From NCBI GenBank assembly GCA_036245525.1, contig BTPG01000007.1, forward strand, positions 127,405,053-127,469,052: a stretch of DNA of 64,000 nucleotides, read 5' to 3'. Below, piece by piece: positions 63,372 through 64,000 of this stretch. The notes under the pieces were generated by a model, which saw only the letters and a program-made list of their open reading frames with translations, did not search any database and had not been told where the DNA came from. Numbering within the stretch: the stretch's first letter is position 1; each line of letters begins with the position of its first letter. A program made the position numbers and the translations under genes. The stretch is from Semisulcospira habei. Lineage: Eukaryota; Mollusca; Gastropoda; Semisulcospiridae.

Positions 63372-63690
63372 ACAAGAATGGCAGCAAACCCCTCAAGGTT
63401 CACGTGCATGACCGATCCGGCCATATTTAATGACCTATGTGACCATGACCTTCCAACAGGTCACAGAAATAAGGAAGCCGGTGTTAAGTGTTCTAACATA
63501 ACATACGGAAAAGTCTGGCGGCACTGGTGATTTGCCGGTACCCCGGCACAAAATCTGTTTTCTCAAAATGTATGCATTTTCAAGTTTCACTTTTCAAGGT
63601 CAACCTCCCTGAGTATAGGTCAGTAGTGAACCAAATTATATGCATAGAAAGGTCTTAGCTACCTTTCTGCCAAATTTGGCAGATATCTTA
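63372..63690 (+). mobile_element. Pearl-like element PL14 (truncated)
   Basis: Head ACAAGAATGGCAGCAAACCC and part of the core; ends next to the duplicated first-exon-like block. Confidence 0.6.
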
Positions 63691-63754
63691 TTTATCGCGG
63701 CCTGTCCGAGCAGAGCATGACCGCATATCTGCGCTAGTGGACATAGGGCAGCAG

Positions 63755-63885
63755 ATAGCAGCACACATCTTAGCAGCCAGCAGCGAGCAGCCACTAGCCT
63801 TTAGCAGCCATAGTATGATATATCGCCATGGACAAAATAGAATACACTGGGGTAAATATTGGGATCGCAAGGGGATCCCCAGAAT
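63755..63885 (-). pseudogene. Damaged duplicate of the candidate ACADS exon 1 region
   Basis: Matches 60420-60545 on the same strand (ATGGCTGCTAAA, GCTGGCTGCTAAG, CGATCCCAATATTTA, AGATTCTGG). The ATG here is followed by a TAG after five codons. A block GGGGATCCCCAGAATCTGGC occurs again at the very end of the window (63976-64000), suggesting further duplication beyond it. Confidence 0.55.
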
Positions 63886-63889
63886 CTGG

Positions 63890-63955
63890 CACTACCCTTA
63901 AATTATCACGGTCGACCCATCTCCTGCTGTAGTGCGTCAGGGCTGAATGGGTTAA
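63890..63955 (+). repeat. H1-type half element
   Basis: CTGGCACTACCCTTAAATTA to GGCTGAATGGGTTAA; only the right half of the foldback is present. Confidence 0.6.
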
Positions 63956-64000
63956 GCTAAGAGTTTGTCGCAAGGCCGGGGATCCCCAGAATCTGGCACT

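Overview
The window looks like a repeat-dense animal nuclear contig, most likely molluscan and probably gastropod. This is inferred from several things: a mitochondrial acyl-CoA dehydrogenase gene split into many short GT-AG exons, an intronless RING/B-box (TRIM-type) gene, a 2A-bearing APE-type LINE, an RTE-clade LINE, SINEs ending in (ATCA)n, and elements with a ~165-bp tandem core that recall bivalve Pearl elements. No prokaryotic or organellar feature is visible, and the exact taxon cannot be read from the sequence.

Layout. (1) About 2.15-9.91 kb is a large inverted duplication. Each arm carries one copy of a small gene (TATA box, noncoding first exon, single coding exon) for a 72-residue secreted proline/glycine-rich peptide. 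The copies are transcribed towards the outer ends of the duplication. (2) 9.9-13.8 kb holds repeats, foldback elements and a possible THAP-like first exon. (3) 13.85-18.53 kb is a foldback unit with ~1.08-kb inverted arms around a decayed LINE. (4) 19.65-24.46 kb is a nearly intact LINE lying between two (CA)n tracts. Its ORF1 encodes a canonical 2A motif, and ORF1 and ORF2 are in the same frame with one UGA between them. (5) 25.12-26.86 kb is the TRIM-like gene. (6) 27-43 kb contains nested TTAA-bounded foldback elements, LTR and Gypsy relics, SINE copies with clear target-site duplications, a 3.3-kb RTE element and a short piggyBac-type element. (7) 44.09-58.80 kb (possibly to 60.47 kb) is ACADS on the minus strand: eleven confidently placed exons covering the whole catalytic fold, with introns full of transposons. 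(8) 60.5-64 kb upstream of ACADS has a degenerate ~195-bp tandem array invaded by foldback elements, and a damaged duplicate of the putative first-exon region.

Functionally there are three kinds of host gene: a secreted peptide pair, one E3-ligase-like protein and one fatty-acid beta-oxidation enzyme. Almost everything else is mobile DNA. The best candidates for something new are the LINE with 2A plus an in-frame UGA, the TTAA foldback families whose two arms covary between copies and which nest at the same site, and the inverted pair of peptide genes. All sequence comparisons were made by eye.
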